From Palaemon carinicauda (taxonomy: Eukaryota; Arthropoda; Malacostraca; Decapoda; Palaemonidae): a stretch of DNA of 64,000 bases. A program made the translations under genes and the position numbers. Below the pieces are notes generated by a model. It was not told where the DNA came from. It made no database searches and was given only the letters and a program-made list of their open reading frames with translations. The DNA lies in assembly GCF_036898095.1 (NCBI RefSeq), contig NC_090766.1, positions 42,656,165-42,720,164 of the forward strand. The letters are read 5' to 3'. Below are positions 11,269 through 22,048 of the stretch, piece after piece. Position 1 is the first letter of the stretch. Every line of letters begins with the position of its first letter.

Positions 11269-13415
11269 GGTTGATCGTCTTGTTCAGCAATGTCCTCATC
11301 AGAGGGTTCCTCATCCGAAACTGATGAGGAAACGGCAACGGAGTGGGCAACGTCTGACTCGCTGAATCCGGTCGCACTGGTGGATGCGTGACGGAGCCGG
11401 ACACAAGATCATGGTACTGCTGCACAGTCTGTGAACTGTCAACCATGGGGACGCGAGGAAGTACAGCGTCAACCCGAAACTGTCTAGACTGTCTGGGTTG
11501 TGCAGTCAACCCCCTACAGGGTTGCTGAGGTTGCCGCACTGCGTCACAACAAGTCACCTCTGCTGGTTGTTGAACGTCTTCCTAGTGACACTGAACGTCC
11601 ACAACCACCTCCGAGAGTCGCTTAACGTCAACGTGCGACTGGCAACCCACACTGGGTCGCACCGGTGGAGGAACCATCTCAACTGGCGGACGTGAGTAGG
11701 ATACCTCAGCGTCAACAGGGCGTACAACCAACCGGTAGGAAGGTTGTTGGCTAGAAGGTTCTTCTCCGTAAAAAATCCTCTAACAAGGACACAAGCTTGG
11801 ACTGCATGTCTTGCAACAAAGCCCATTAGGGTCTATGGGAGCAGGTGTGGCAACAGACGGGGTTAGCGACTGAAGCGGAACCATTTACCATCCCTGGAAG
11901 CCTTGTTATGCTTTAATTAAAGTCCATAGGAGGCTAAGCAGCTTAAGGCTCCTCTCCAAATGACAGAGTCCTCAAAGGAATATCAGAAGGAGGGAGAACA
12001 GCACTTTGTCATCTACAGGAACCATGTCCGAGAAAAGCTAGGTTATCTCAGTGAGGGTCTCACTGGTGCAAAAGCAGCAGACCAGAAGGCAACGTTATGT
12101 AACTGCTTGACAGTCTGTGAACTGTCAAAAACTGAACTGTCAACCACAACAGGTGCGTGAGGACATACAGCACTGGTGCATTAGTAGCAGACCAGAAGGC
12201 AACGTCATGTAACTGCTTGACAGTCTGTGAGCTGGCAACAACCAAAGCTGTGTGGGGAAGCCTCAACTCCTGACTGACTAGTCTGCTGCGGGCGAGTGGC
12301 GGTAACCACAGTGGGTTGCGGAGGCTGACACACCGTGTCAAAACACGGCAGCTTGTGGTAGCTCACGCACGGCAACGGAGTGCTCCGTGTGTCTGTGGGA
12401 GTCAGCATGCGTCTGGCAGGGTCGACTGCGCATGGGTGGAGGAGCTCTCACAACAAGAGTGTGGGAGCAGGCAGCCATGCTGGGCGCACAACCGTGGCAG
12501 GTTGTAGGCAAACGGGTGCATCGTCAACCTTCTCCGCAGTCGGAGTGTGGGAGCAGGCAACAACCAAAGCGGAGTGGTGGTGCGTGGTGGGGACTGCCGT
12601 GGGTTGCGGAAACTAACGCATCGCGTCAAAACACGGCAGCTTGACTCCACCTTCCCACTGCTGATGCGGTAGCTCACGCATGTTAACGGAGGGTGCCGCA
12701 CGTCGGCTAACGTTAACATGCGTCTGGCAGGGTCGATTGCGCATCGGAGGTGGAGCTCTCCGCAGCCGGAGTGTGGGAGCAGGCAGCCTCAGCGTGAGCT
12801 GGGCGCACAACCGTGGCAGGTTGTAGGCTAACGAGAGCAGTGTCAACCTTCTCCGCACGAAACTCCTGCATAACCGCAGCTAACTGAGTCTGCATAGACT
12901 GCAGTAAAGACCACTTAGGGTCTACAAAAAACGGCAACAGACGGAGCTACTGTCCGTTGTGACTGAGGGTCTAAAACAGCTGGTGCGGCAACAGACGGAG
13001 TTACTGCCTGTTGCGGTACCACCTTGCCTCTCTTGGGAGGTGTGCAGTCGTCGGATGACTGCAGCGAGTCTGAACTGACCCAGTGGCTACACCTAGGCCG
13101 TTGGACTTGCGCGAAAGGGACCGACTTGCACTTAAAAAGCTGCAAGATGTGGTCCATGGTTTCTTACGAGAAACCTCTTCCGCAGACGAGGAATAAATGG
13201 GCTCTCTCGTCTTTGTGTGGGTGGGGCGATCTCACGTCGGCTAACGTGGGTAGATACGCCCGAAACCATGGAGGGAAAAACGTCTGTTCGTCGATCAAGG
13301 CCTGTGGAACCCATAAGTCGTTCGACATTACTTCTCCCCTGGGCTTGGGAGCTTGTAAGAGGTCCCGGACTAGGTGAACAACTGGCACGAACAGACGAAC
13401 CCTCGCACGCAACAC
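11269..13415 (-). pseudogene. Rearranged, repeat-expanded gag region of F1 copy 2
   Basis: This stretch keeps gag landmarks (PSPGPLTSSQAQGRSNV near the 5' side; SDDCTPPKRGKVV; a Pro/Gln-rich centre), but most of it is made of internal duplications. A motif around CTTGACAGTCTGTGAACTGT recurs at about 12105 and 12215 (roughly 110 bp apart). A larger unit around GTGTGGGAGCAGGCA recurs between 12330 and 12860. Frames are broken throughout. A module beginning GACGGAGCCGGACACAAG (11392) is shared with copy 4 (31022) but not with copy 3. Confidence 0.65.
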
Positions 13416-14622
13416 TGTAACACTTTGCGCATATCACTTTATCACTTTAGATTTTCTGTTTGCACTTATTTCACTGAAATCGAAACTTTAACTGATTTCT
13501 ACCTGAAACACGCAATCCTATCCTTCATTAAAAGGTAGTAATTGCGAAAACAGTTTTACAATGCAACAGAAAAACATAAAAAAAAAAGATAAAGAATTCA
13601 GTGGCTGGAAAAGAGACTAAACACTAGATCAAATAAACTACGTTTACAATCTCTCACCGCATAAAGCCTGGGAACAAGAATAAAACCCTAGAAACGTTTT
13701 ACCTTCTTCCCCTACAGCGACTAGGGAGAAGAGTAAAAAACGAGAACAACGTTACCCGCTTGAACGAAACGTTTATTCTCCTCTCTCTCCCTCCGTCTCT
13801 ATCTCTCTCTCTCTTCTCTCTTGATTTAGCACCTGAGAGAAGAGCCCAATTATATATCGTTAAAACATGTTATTTGCTAAAGGAAAAAACTGAAAGGTTT
13901 CCCAAATAAAAAGTTCCTTTATTTAGAATTTAAACCATTTAAGCTAAGAAAGAATGAACGAAACGCTAGAATCGGTTTACTCTTACTGCAACGTGAAACC
14001 GTGATAAACTCTCTCTCTATCGTAACGATAGAGCGCAAGTTGAACGTTCTGAACGTCAACAACTGCGGAGACTAAAAAAAAACTAAACGTTAGTTCATCT
14101 TTGAAAACAGTACGAGACTATCAAAGAAATTCTTTCATAAAACATTAAAATAAAAAAAAAGTATTAAATTCTTAAAAGGTTAAATACGATATAACGGGCT
14201 CAATGTTAATTAACTTCGGTTCCAAGTAAGGACCGCCTACTATTAGGAAAGGTCGCATATAAACAAACATAAAAATTAATTTTTTATAAGTTTATAATAA
14301 ATGGAAAGTTAATCGAAGAGGCCTATAAAGGCGGAGAGATATAAAATAAATAGATCTATAACTTGTTAAGCAAAATTACCAAAAACCTAAACACACTTCC
14401 GTCTAAGGGAAGGGTCGGCCATTTAAAAGTGAAAGAGAGTCCATACTCTCTTCGTCACCATAATTAAATCTATCCAAAACGAGTTCAAGTTTTGAAATGA
14501 AGATAAAACCCCTGCATAGCGAAAGCTCAAAACTGGAATAGTGTACTTCACCAAATCGTTGTGAAAACAAATCCAGTTAGGGACGGCGTATTTAGTAGGT
14601 TTTGCCATTGGCACGACAGAGA
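13416..14622 (-). other. Conserved non-coding 5' block of F1 copy 2
   Basis: Colinear with 7004-8245, including the pyrimidine-rich tract near 13785-13825 and the hairpin CTCTATCGTAACGATAGAG near 14014. No supported gene. Confidence 0.6.
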
Positions 14623-14782
14623 GAAAATTGGTTCTTGTTGACATCGAGTACTTGAGTACCTACTTGACAGATGGCGCTGTGGATGTACACCCCCACCTGT
14701 ATAGCGATCGCTGGCGTATTCCGCCCGTAGGTTTTTTCTGTCGGGCAGCGGAGCTGACAGCTATATGATCATCGGGTAAGTT
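14623..14782 (-). repeat. Right ITR of F1 copy 2
   Basis: Inverted partner of 8459-8618, ending ATGATCATCGGGTAAGT. Confidence 0.85.
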
Positions 14783-14796
14783 TGATATTGAAAAAT

Positions 14797-15750
14797 ATTA
14801 AGTTGTCTTTTCCTACTGAGAATACAGACTCCAACCCCCAGTCACAGATGCAAAGCCACCATAATAGACCCCCACCCCCAACAAAGCATAAATTATCACC
14901 CGTTTTTATTATTCATAATGCGTTCATGATATGAAATTATTCAGACAATCTATAACCAAGCAGGTCTGTCAATCCCTAGATTGTTCAGGTATGGATGGAA
15001 AATCAACTGTTGAATAAGAAAACGAATAAATTTTTGAACACACTAATACATTTGCCTCCGGTGCAAGTACTGTAGATCGGCGTCAAATACATGCCTGAAC
15101 CCTAAGCCAAGAAGATTAAGGCAAATGCAGTAGTTTTAAGGCAATGCAGACACTAAGAATAGACACTGGTGCACTGTGGTAATTATTAAGGAAAGATCAA
15201 GGCCCTATGTAGAAGGCTGTGGATCGTCAACAGAGGATTCGACTGTTGTTGTTGTTATTGTTGTTGTTTGATATGCACTTTAATAAGAAACTGGTCAAGA
15301 GTTCGTTGAACAGTGTTCTTTTTTCAAGGTTTATGCGATAGGGAGCAAAATCATATCAACAATACTCTGTTTACTACATGTGAGTATTATCGTGATACTG
15401 ACGAGACCTTGAAAACAGCTGACAAAAAAAAAGCAAAATAAAAACAATCTGTAATTGATGTTATTATACATCTTGAATTGTTAATAGAAAAGTACGAAAA
15501 ATTATTAAACGAAGTTCAGATAACATAGAAAACCATGATTATTTAGACATCTTTCAGTTCATATATGTTAGGCTCTTGGCTAAAGCTACGGATCAGCTGA
15601 CGAAATTGAATGACGTCTTAATCCCTGACTACAATCGAACATAGATTTAAGCAAATAAAAGTTTATGTTGTGTAGTGTTTATCTGATACTTTCTAAAGAA
15701 ACACAGATTTCTGTTAAATCGGTTCTATGTGTGTATAGTAAAGTACCTTT

Positions 15751-15755
<5 letters not shown>
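14797..15755. other. Unique AT-rich DNA, no gene seen
   Basis: It contains a short (GTT)n stretch near 15243-15270 and otherwise no coding or repeat signal that I can support. Confidence 0.45.

Positions 15756-15833
<78 letters not shown>
15756..15833. repeat. (GA)n microsatellite
   Basis: About 78 bp of AG dinucleotides. Confidence 0.97.
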
Positions 15834-15835
<2 letters not shown>

Positions 15836-15893
15836 TAGTGATATACCTAATAATAACAACTTTAAAAGAAAGGTATGAAAACCATATAAAGTT

Positions 15894-16325
15894 AATTGTA
15901 AATAAATAAGCATGACATTAAAAGGAAAAAATGTAACGATCTGCTATCTAACTACCAAAATGAAAGAAAAATAAATTGCTATTATGTTTGATACGTGTAG
16001 TAGCATTGTGCGTTCCTACATACTAGAAAGTACATGTACTGTTCATTGTTTTTTTTTCAAGTTGAATAAGAACTTGTTGATATAACATTAATTGTAAATA
16101 AATGATTATTAGATTAAAAGGAAAAATATGTAACGATCTGTTATTTATTTACCGAAAGGAAAGAAAAATAAATCGCTAATGTGTTTGAGATACATACGTT
16201 GTAGCATTGTGCGTTCGTACAAACAATAGTTTTGTTTATTGTGTTTTTAACTTAAAAATGTACTTAATGATATAAAATTCATTGTAAGTAAATAATCATG
16301 AGATTAAAATAAAAAATTATATGAG
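15894..16325. repeat. Tandem repeat, about 2.2 copies of a 191-196 bp unit
   Basis: Unit starts at 15894, 16090 and 16281 share AATTGTAAATAAAT, then TGTAACGATCTG, AGAAAAATAAAT and GTAGCATTGTGCGTTC in the same order. The third unit is cut off near 16325. The units differ at many positions, so the duplication is not recent. Confidence 0.8.
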
Positions 16326-16375
16326 AGAGAGAGCCTTACCTTACCTTATTCTATGTTTGGGTTCCCCCAGGTCCC

Positions 16376-16505
16376 TCAGTGTGAGGCACCTCGTATATCC
16401 ACCAGAGAGTTGCTAATGCATCTTCCGGTGTATTTTGCATCTTCCAGTCTTGGATGGTCTGGGATGCATCTTAGGTATATATCGAGCTTATTCTTAAACA
16501 CATCT
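16376..16505 (-). pseudogene. 3' end of a non-LTR retrotransposon ORF2 (fragment)
   Basis: The minus strand reads VDVFKNKLDIYLRCIPDHP, then LEDAKYTGRCISNSLVDI and a stop. This has the form of the extreme C-terminus found after RT in many arthropod LINE ORF2 proteins (xxFKxxLDxxLxxIPDxP...NSLVD). Upstream it runs into a (GA)n tract at 16511. No RT motif is present, so the clade is unknown. Confidence 0.5.
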
Positions 16506-16508
16506 ACG

Positions 16509-16510
<2 letters not shown>

Positions 16511-16570
<60 letters not shown>
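16511..16570. repeat. (GA)n followed by a G10 run
   Basis: About 50 bp of AG repeats directly followed by ten G residues. Confidence 0.95.
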
Positions 16571-16884
16571 AGGCGACAGCTGACAGTGGTGAGGAGAGTG
16601 ATGCATCATATTGTGAATGTAGATGGATAATAACTTATTTTAGCATAAAATAAATACAAGTAGAGTTAGAATGCGTGTTTTTGTTGTTTCTGTGATCTGC
16701 AAACACATCAATGTGTTTGTTTTGAGTTTCATAGTAACAAAATCCCAAAATAGACAGACTCCCAATGTCCAGGAATGTAACATCCCCTATTACCATTATT
16801 TCTTTTGGAGAAATTATGTTCAGTTAACACATCTCCATGAACATAACCTTCGTGTTAACGGGGAGTTAACTGTATCTATTCATT

Positions 16885-17103
16885 GTTAAAATTTGGTGAA
16901 AATCCAATGTGCCAATTTCTTTTGACATAATCTTTAAAATTGTGAAAAAATGCAAATTCGGATCTAAAATCTTGATCTGGTACTGCATCATCTCTAATAG
17001 TTAATGGAATTGTCAATGTGGTGAAAATTCTGTCAAAATCCATTGAGTAGTTTTGACGTAGTCCTGTCCACTGACACACAGTCAAATAAATAAATAAATA
17101 AAC
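16885..17103 (+). repeat. Retroposon 3' tail with (AAAT)n end
   Basis: The stretch ending CCATTGAGTAGTTTTGACG, CACTGACACACAGTC and then (AAAT)4 resembles the 3' untranslated tail of RTE-like LINEs or related SINEs, which end in short simple repeats. This is inferred from form only; no ORF is present. Confidence 0.4.
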
Positions 17104-18196
17104 TGACTTGATTTTATAACCTCCTCAAATGACAAGGGTTTGTCAGTATTTGCGTAGGAACAAACTGATAACAATATTATGATTCCAGTTATATCAATGC
17201 CTTACCGTCACATGCTCAGTACTGTATCCAGATGACAAAGACTTGGGTACATGCTAACGTCGCCTATGCCTCATTCTTTGTTTCCTTCTACTCTTAGAGT
17301 ATTTGCATCTTGTCAATTTTTCATATAGAAAATCACAGCCAGCAGATCACAAGTGCAAGGGAAGGAATAAGGGGCAGCCCAACCCCAGATCTACGAGGTC
17401 CAAAATTCAGGTCTCAAGTTGGAGCCAGAAGTAATTCTATTTCTATCCTTCCTACATTCAATTTCAGCTGATCAGCCTGGAATAAAATATCAGATTAGGG
17501 GTATTTCAATCTCTTGCCAACTCAAAGGGTAATACAATAGTCTTACATCTACAAAATCTATTACCTGTTCTATTTAATGGTCTACAAAATATCTGCTGCT
17601 GTGCTGCACTTCAAGATGAATGTAGGTAAAGTAATTTTTCTCTAAAATTCAAATCATATTACAAAAAATAATTTGATGACATCCCTCAATAAGTTCTACT
17701 TGAGACTAACACATCTGTATTATCTAAATCCCTTAAATATCTGATTGATTTTTACATGCGGGTTGTCTCAAGATTTTTTGATATATAAATACTTTAACCC
17801 TACAATTGGATACAACTTGTGCCAGGCAATGGTTGCTGATGATTCAGTAGGTAGACCTATAGGCTCCCTAAATCTCCAATCCTTAGCTCACAAGGATGGT
17901 GAAGTTGCAGACACTACAAGAAACTATTGAGCTTGAGCGTGTCTCGAACCCCAGTCCAACAGATAGTCAGGCAGCGATGTATCCAGTAAACTACTTCAAT
18001 CTAAAATGCTACCTTTAGAATCCTCATAAGAAAACAATTAAAATTGAAATGGTATGTCAAGGGGGAAGGCAAAAGAGATGAGAAGTAACTGCTATTATTC
18101 TGAGACTGTTATATAGATCATAATCTAACACAAGCGTGAGAGCCTTCGATTAAAAGTTCATCTTTGCGAATATGGCGCTGATTACTTTCTTGAATA
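17104..18196. other. Intergenic DNA, no gene seen
   Basis: Mixed-composition sequence with short ORFs only, up to the left end of F1 copy 3. Confidence 0.4.
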
Positions 18197-18232
18197 ATGT
18201 TATTTTTATTAGTAAAATAAATTTTTGAATAT

Positions 18233-18391
18233 ACTTACCCGATAATCATGTAGCTGTCAACTCCGTTGCCCGACAGAATTCTATGGAGGGATACGCCAGC
18301 TATCACAATACTAGAAGGGGGTGTACTTACCAGCGCCACCTGTGGCCAGGTACTAAAGTACTTCTTGTTGACACCTCCTCAATTATTCCTC
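18233..18391 (+). repeat. Left ITR of F1 copy 3
   Basis: 159 bp, apparently exact reverse complement of 24795-24953 over the stretches I compared, including the private variant GGTACTAAAGTAC (copy 4 has GGTACTCAAGTAC in both of its ITRs). Confidence 0.92.
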
Positions 18392-18435
18392 GGTCCACTG
18401 GTTCTCTATGGGGAGGAAGGGAGGGTCGATTAAAT

Positions 18436-18526
18436 CATGATTATCGGGTAAGTATATTCAAAAATTTATTTTACTAATAAAAATAACATTTTTCAATATT
18501 AAACTTACCCGATAATCATGTAGCTG
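18436..18526. repeat. ICR of F1 copy 3
   Basis: It reads CATGATTATCGGGTAAGTAT, then an AT-rich centre, then ACTTACCCGATAATCATGTA. Its reverse complement is the right end (GGGTAAGTTTAATATTG) joined to the left end (GTTATTTTTATTAGTAAAA). In the DIRS1 model this region templates completion and circularisation of the cDNA. Confidence 0.9.
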
Positions 18527-18923
18527 ATTCACACCCAGGGGGGTGGGTGAAAACCAGTGTACAAGATTAAAGGATAGCTAAGTATCCCATATTTCATATA
18601 ACAGTTATCTCAAATAACAATGAAATAATAAGTACCTGGTAAGGAAGTCGAATTGAACCGTTACTCTGCCTCTTTTTTAAGTTCGTCTTCCTTACTGAGC
18701 GCAGCGTTCCTCTTGGAGGCTGAATCAACCCAAAGGTGCTAAAGTATATAGGGTTGCAACCCCTACTAAAGGACCTCTACAAAACCTCTAACCCAGGCGC
18801 TTCTCAAGAATGAATAGACCACCCGCCAAATCAAAAGGATGCGGAAGGCTTCTTAGCCTACCGTAACAACCATAAAAACAACAATAAAAGCATTCAAGAG
18901 AAAGGTTAAAAAAGGTTATGGGA
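18527..18923 (-). other. 3' untranslated region of F1 copy 3
   Basis: Non-coding stretch between the YR stop and the ICR, conserved in order in copies 1, 2 and 4 (blocks GTACCTGGTAAGGAAG and CCACCCGCCAAATCAA). Confidence 0.65.
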
Positions 18924-20096
18924 TTAAGGGAATGTAGTGGCTGAGCCCTCACCTACTACTGCACTCGCTGCTACGAATGGTCCCAGGGTGTAGCAGTTCT
19001 CGTAAAGAGACTGGACATCTTTAAGATAAAATGATGCAAACACTGACTTGCTCCTCCAATAGGTTGCATCCATTATGCTCTGCAGAGAACGGTTTTTATT
19101 AAAGGCCATCGAAGTAGCTACGGCTCTTACTTCGTGGGTCCTTACCTTCAGCAATGCAAGGTCTTCCTCCTTTAAGTGAGAATGGGCTTCTCTAATCAGA
19201 AGCCTTATATAATACGAAACCCCGTTCTTGGACATGGGCCTCGAAGGTTTCTTGATGGCACACCATAAGGCTTCTGACTGTCCTCGAATAGGTTTAGACC
19301 TCTTAAGATAATATTTGAGAGCTCTGACAGGGCAAAGAACTCTCTCTAGTTCGTTACCTACCATGTTGGAGAGGCTAGGTATTTCAAACGATCTAGGCCA
19401 AGGACGTGAAGGAAGTTCGTTCTTTGCTAGGAATCCGAGCTGAAAAGAACATGTTGCAGATTCGGTCGTGAAACCAATGTTCTTGCTGAAGGCATGAACC
19501 TCACTGACTCTCTTAGCTGTTGCAAGGCAGACGAGAAAAAGAGTCTTGAGGGTAAGGTCCTTGAAGGAAGCTGACTGGAGAGGTTCGAACCTAGGTGACA
19601 TAAGGAACCTTAAGACTACGTCTAGGTTCCAGCCTGGAGTGGAAAGACGACGCTCTTTAGACGTCTCAAAAGACTTAAGAATGTCTTGAAGGTCCTTGTT
19701 GGAAGAAAGGTCCAAACCTCTGTGGCGGAGAACTGAAGCCAACATACTCCTATACCCTTTAATCGTAGGGGCTGAAAGGGATCTCTCATTCCTAAGATGT
19801 AGAAGGAAGTCAGCTATTTGGGTCACAGAGGTATTGGTAGAGGATATTGAATTGGCTCTACACCAGCTTCGGAAGACTTCCCACTTAGATTGGTAGACTC
19901 TACGAGTGGAAACCCTTCTTGCTCTGGCAATCGCACTGGCTGCCTCCTTCGAAAAGCCTCTAGCTCTAGCGAATCTTTCGACAGTCTGAAGGCAGTCAGC
20001 CGAAGAGCGTGGAGGTTTGGGTGCAACCTGTCTACGTGAGGTTGACGTAGAAGGTCCACTCTTAGAGGTAGAGTCCTGGGGATGTCGACTAGCCAT
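18924..20096 (-). CDS. Tyrosine recombinase of F1 copy 3
   Basis: Integrase of the DIRS-like element: a tyrosine recombinase that would insert the circular cDNA intermediate. I take the start as the Met codon at 20094-20096 (390 codons); the same frame is open much further upstream, but that part only shadows the RT gene. N-terminal core-binding region: ARARRVSTRRVYQSKWEVF and VTQIADFLLHLRNERSLS. Catalytic domain: TPGWNLDVVLRFL, AKRVSEVHAF with the first Arg at 19509-19511, THEVRAVATSMAF (HxxR at 19125-19136), and FASFYLKDVQSLYE with the probable nucleophilic Tyr at 19026-19028. All expected residues are present, unlike in copies 2 and 4. It overlaps the pol ORF by about 270 nt in a different frame. 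Family assignment is strong; how it is translated is not visible. Confidence 0.9.
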   Translation of the reverse strand: MASRHPQDSTSKSGPSTSTSRRQVAPKPPRSSADCLQTVERFARARGFSKEAASAIARARRVSTRRVYQSKWEVFRSWCRANSISSTNTSVTQIADFLLHLRNERSLSAPTIKGYRSMLASVLRHRGLDLSSNKDLQDILKSFETSKERRLSTPGWNLDVVLRFLMSPRFEPLQSASFKDLTLKTLFLVCLATAKRVSEVHAFSKNIGFTTESATCSFQLGFLAKNELPSRPWPRSFEIPSLSNMVGNELERVLCPVRALKYYLKRSKPIRGQSEALWCAIKKPSRPMSKNGVSYYIRLLIREAHSHLKEEDLALLKVRTHEVRAVATSMAFNKNRSLQSIMDATYWRSKSVFASFYLKDVQSLYENCYTLGPFVAASAVVGEGSATTFP

Positions 20097-22048
20097 TGAA
20101 GTACCTCTGTGAACCATTCTCTTGCAGGCCAAAGGGGAGCAACCAGCGTCAGCCGTGTCCCTTCGTGCGAGATGAATTTCTGCAGAACTTTGTTTATTAT
20201 CTTGAACGGTGGGAATGCGTAAAGGTCGAGATGGGACCAGTTCAGTAGAAAAGCATCCACATGAACTGCTGCAGGGTCTGGAACAGGGGAACAGTACAGC
20301 GGAAGTCTCTTGGTTATGGAGGTGGCAAACAGATCTATGGTAGGTTGACCCCACAAGGTCCAAAGTCTGTTGCACACACTCTTGTGGAGGGTCCATTCCG
20401 TGGGAATGACCTGATTCCTTCTGCTTAGGCGATCTGCTGAGACGTTCATATTGCCCTGAATGAACCTCGTGACCAGAGTGAGGTTTAGACCTCTTGACCA
20501 AATGAGGAGGTCCCTTGCGATCTCGTATAGGCTCCTCGAATGGGTCCCTCCTTGCTTGGAGATGTAAGCCAAGGCTGTGGTGTTGTCTGAGTTCACCTCC
20601 ACCACTTTGCCTAGCAGGAGGGACTTGAAGTTCAACAGGGCTAAATGAACTGCTAGAAGCTCCTTGCAGTTGATGTGGAGTAATCCCTGTTCCTCGTTCC
20701 ACGTTCCCGAGCATTCCCGTCCGTTCAAGGTCGCACCCCAGCCCGAGTCCGATGCATCTGAGAAGAGATGAAGATTGGGGGTCTGAATAGCCAACGATAG
20801 GCCCTCCCTGAGAAGGAGATTGTTCTTCCACCACAGGAGAGTGGTCTTCATCTCTTGGGTGATTGGGATAGAGACTGCTTCGAGAGTCGAACCCTTGTCC
20901 CAATGAGCTGCAAGATGGAATTGAAGAGGGCGGAGGTGGAGTCTCCCTAGCTCGACGAACAGGGCCAGTGATGAAAGGGTCCCTGTGAGACTCATCCACT
21001 GTCTCACCGAGCAACTGCTCCTCTCCAGCATGCTCATGATGCACTCTAGGGCTTGGCTTATCCTGGGGGCCGATGGAAAAGCCCGAAAATCCTGACTCCG
21101 AATCTCCATTCCCAGGTACACAATGGATTGGGAGGGAATGAGCTGAGACTTTTCTATGTTGACTAACAGACCCAGTTCTCTGATTAAGTCCAAAGTCCAG
21201 TTGAGATTCTCCAGACAGCGACGACTCGTGGAGGCTCTCAACAGCCAGTCGTCTAAGTAGAGGGAGGCTCTGATGTCCGATAAGTGTAGGAATCTTGCTA
21301 TATTCCTCATCAGATGAGTGAACACCATAGGAGCTGTGCTTAGGCCAAAACACAGGGCTTGGAATTGGTAGACAACCTTTCCAAAAACGAATCTCAGGAA
21401 AGGTTGGGAGTCTGGATGAATAGGAACGTGAAAGTAGGCATCTTTCAAGTCCAACGAGACCATCCAGTCCTCCTGCCTGACCGCTGCTAGGACCGACTTC
21501 GTCGTCTCCATCGTGAACGTCTGCTTGGTGACATACGCGTTGAGCGCGCTGACGTCCAGCACCGGTCTCCAACCTCCTGTCTTCTTGGCCACAAGAAAGA
21601 GACGGTTGTAGAAGCCCGGGGATTGATGGTCCCGGACTATAACCACTGCCTTCTTCTGCACAAGTAGCGACACCTCCTGGTGCAATGCTAGCCTCTTGTC
21701 CTCTTCTTTGTAGTTGGGAGAGAGGTTGATGGGAGATGTGGTCAGAGGTGGTTTGAGGCAGAATGGAATCCTGTAACCGTCCCTCAGCCAACTGACAGAC
21801 TGGGCGTCTGCACCTCTCTTCTCCCATGCTCGCCAGAAGATCTTGAGTCTGGCTCCTACTGCTGTCTGGAGATGCGGAGAGTCAGTTTTTTCCTTTAGAT
21901 GTCTTGGAGCCTTTCCTAGACTTGCTCCTGTAAGAGTCTGGACGGGAGCTTCCTCGGCTGGGGGCTCTACCACGAAAGGGCGGTATGAACCTCGTAGCAG
22001 GGGTATCAGCCACTGGGGAGCGATAAGTCTTGGGGACTGAGGTAGCAA
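19823..22048 (-). CDS. Pol ORF of F1 copy 3: reverse transcriptase, RNase H, methyltransferase-like region
   Basis: 741 codons. It would copy element RNA into cDNA. RT (about residues 85-320): GYRIPF, SPGFYNRLFLV, GGWRPVLDVSALNAY, SLDLKDAYFHVPIHP (198-212), FQALCFGLSTAP and the active-site YLDD (264-267; 21248-21259), then YLGMEI. RNase H (about 425-545): FSDASDSGWGAT (D431), CKELLA (E463), NSDNTTALAY (D488) and ADRLSR (D539). From about 565 to 645, QPTIDLFATSITKRL, DAFLLNWSHLDLYAFPPF and LVAPLWPAREWF match the segment known in DIRS-like elements as a Dam-like methyltransferase domain; activity is not evident. It overlaps gag by 167 nt in another frame, so a +1 frameshift, re-initiation or splicing would be needed. 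Residues beyond about 690 overlap YR and may not be functional. Confidence 0.92.
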   Translation of the reverse strand: MLPQSPRLIAPQWLIPLLRGSYRPFVVEPPAEEAPVQTLTGASLGKAPRHLKEKTDSPHLQTAVGARLKIFWRAWEKRGADAQSVSWLRDGYRIPFCLKPPLTTSPINLSPNYKEEDKRLALHQEVSLLVQKKAVVIVRDHQSPGFYNRLFLVAKKTGGWRPVLDVSALNAYVTKQTFTMETTKSVLAAVRQEDWMVSLDLKDAYFHVPIHPDSQPFLRFVFGKVVYQFQALCFGLSTAPMVFTHLMRNIARFLHLSDIRASLYLDDWLLRASTSRRCLENLNWTLDLIRELGLLVNIEKSQLIPSQSIVYLGMEIRSQDFRAFPSAPRISQALECIMSMLERSSCSVRQWMSLTGTLSSLALFVELGRLHLRPLQFHLAAHWDKGSTLEAVSIPITQEMKTTLLWWKNNLLLREGLSLAIQTPNLHLFSDASDSGWGATLNGRECSGTWNEEQGLLHINCKELLAVHLALLNFKSLLLGKVVEVNSDNTTALAYISKQGGTHSRSLYEIARDLLIWSRGLNLTLVTRFIQGNMNVSADRLSRRNQVIPTEWTLHKSVCNRLWTLWGQPTIDLFATSITKRLPLYCSPVPDPAAVHVDAFLLNWSHLDLYAFPPFKIINKVLQKFISHEGTRLTLVAPLWPAREWFTEVLQWLVDIPRTLPLRVDLLRQPHVDRLHPNLHALRLTAFRLSKDSLELEAFRRRQPVRLPEQEGFPLVESTNLSGKSSEAGVEPIQYPLPIPL

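Larger units (their letters stand above)
8423..14796 (-). mobile_element. F1 DIRS-like element copy 2 (about 6.4 kb, defective)
   Basis: It starts at ATGTTATTTTCCTTAG and ends at GATATTGAAAAAT. ITRs lie at 8459-8618 and 14623-14782, and an ICR at about 8665-8755. In minus-strand order it has the 5' block, a rearranged and repeat-expanded gag (11268-13415), a fragment of RNase H plus methyltransferase-like region (10240-11268) and a frameshifted YR (9150-10320). The RT domain proper is deleted. It belongs to a sub-lineage with GATGATCATATAGCTG inside the ITR, different from copies 3 and 4 (GATAATCATGTAGCTG). Confidence 0.9.

Noticed and set aside
20097..21827. Long upstream part of the YR reading frame (about 577 codons before Met at 20096)
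   Set aside because: It is open but overlaps the RT/RNase H gene in another frame, and its translation has no YR or other recognisable motif. Treated as a shadow frame.
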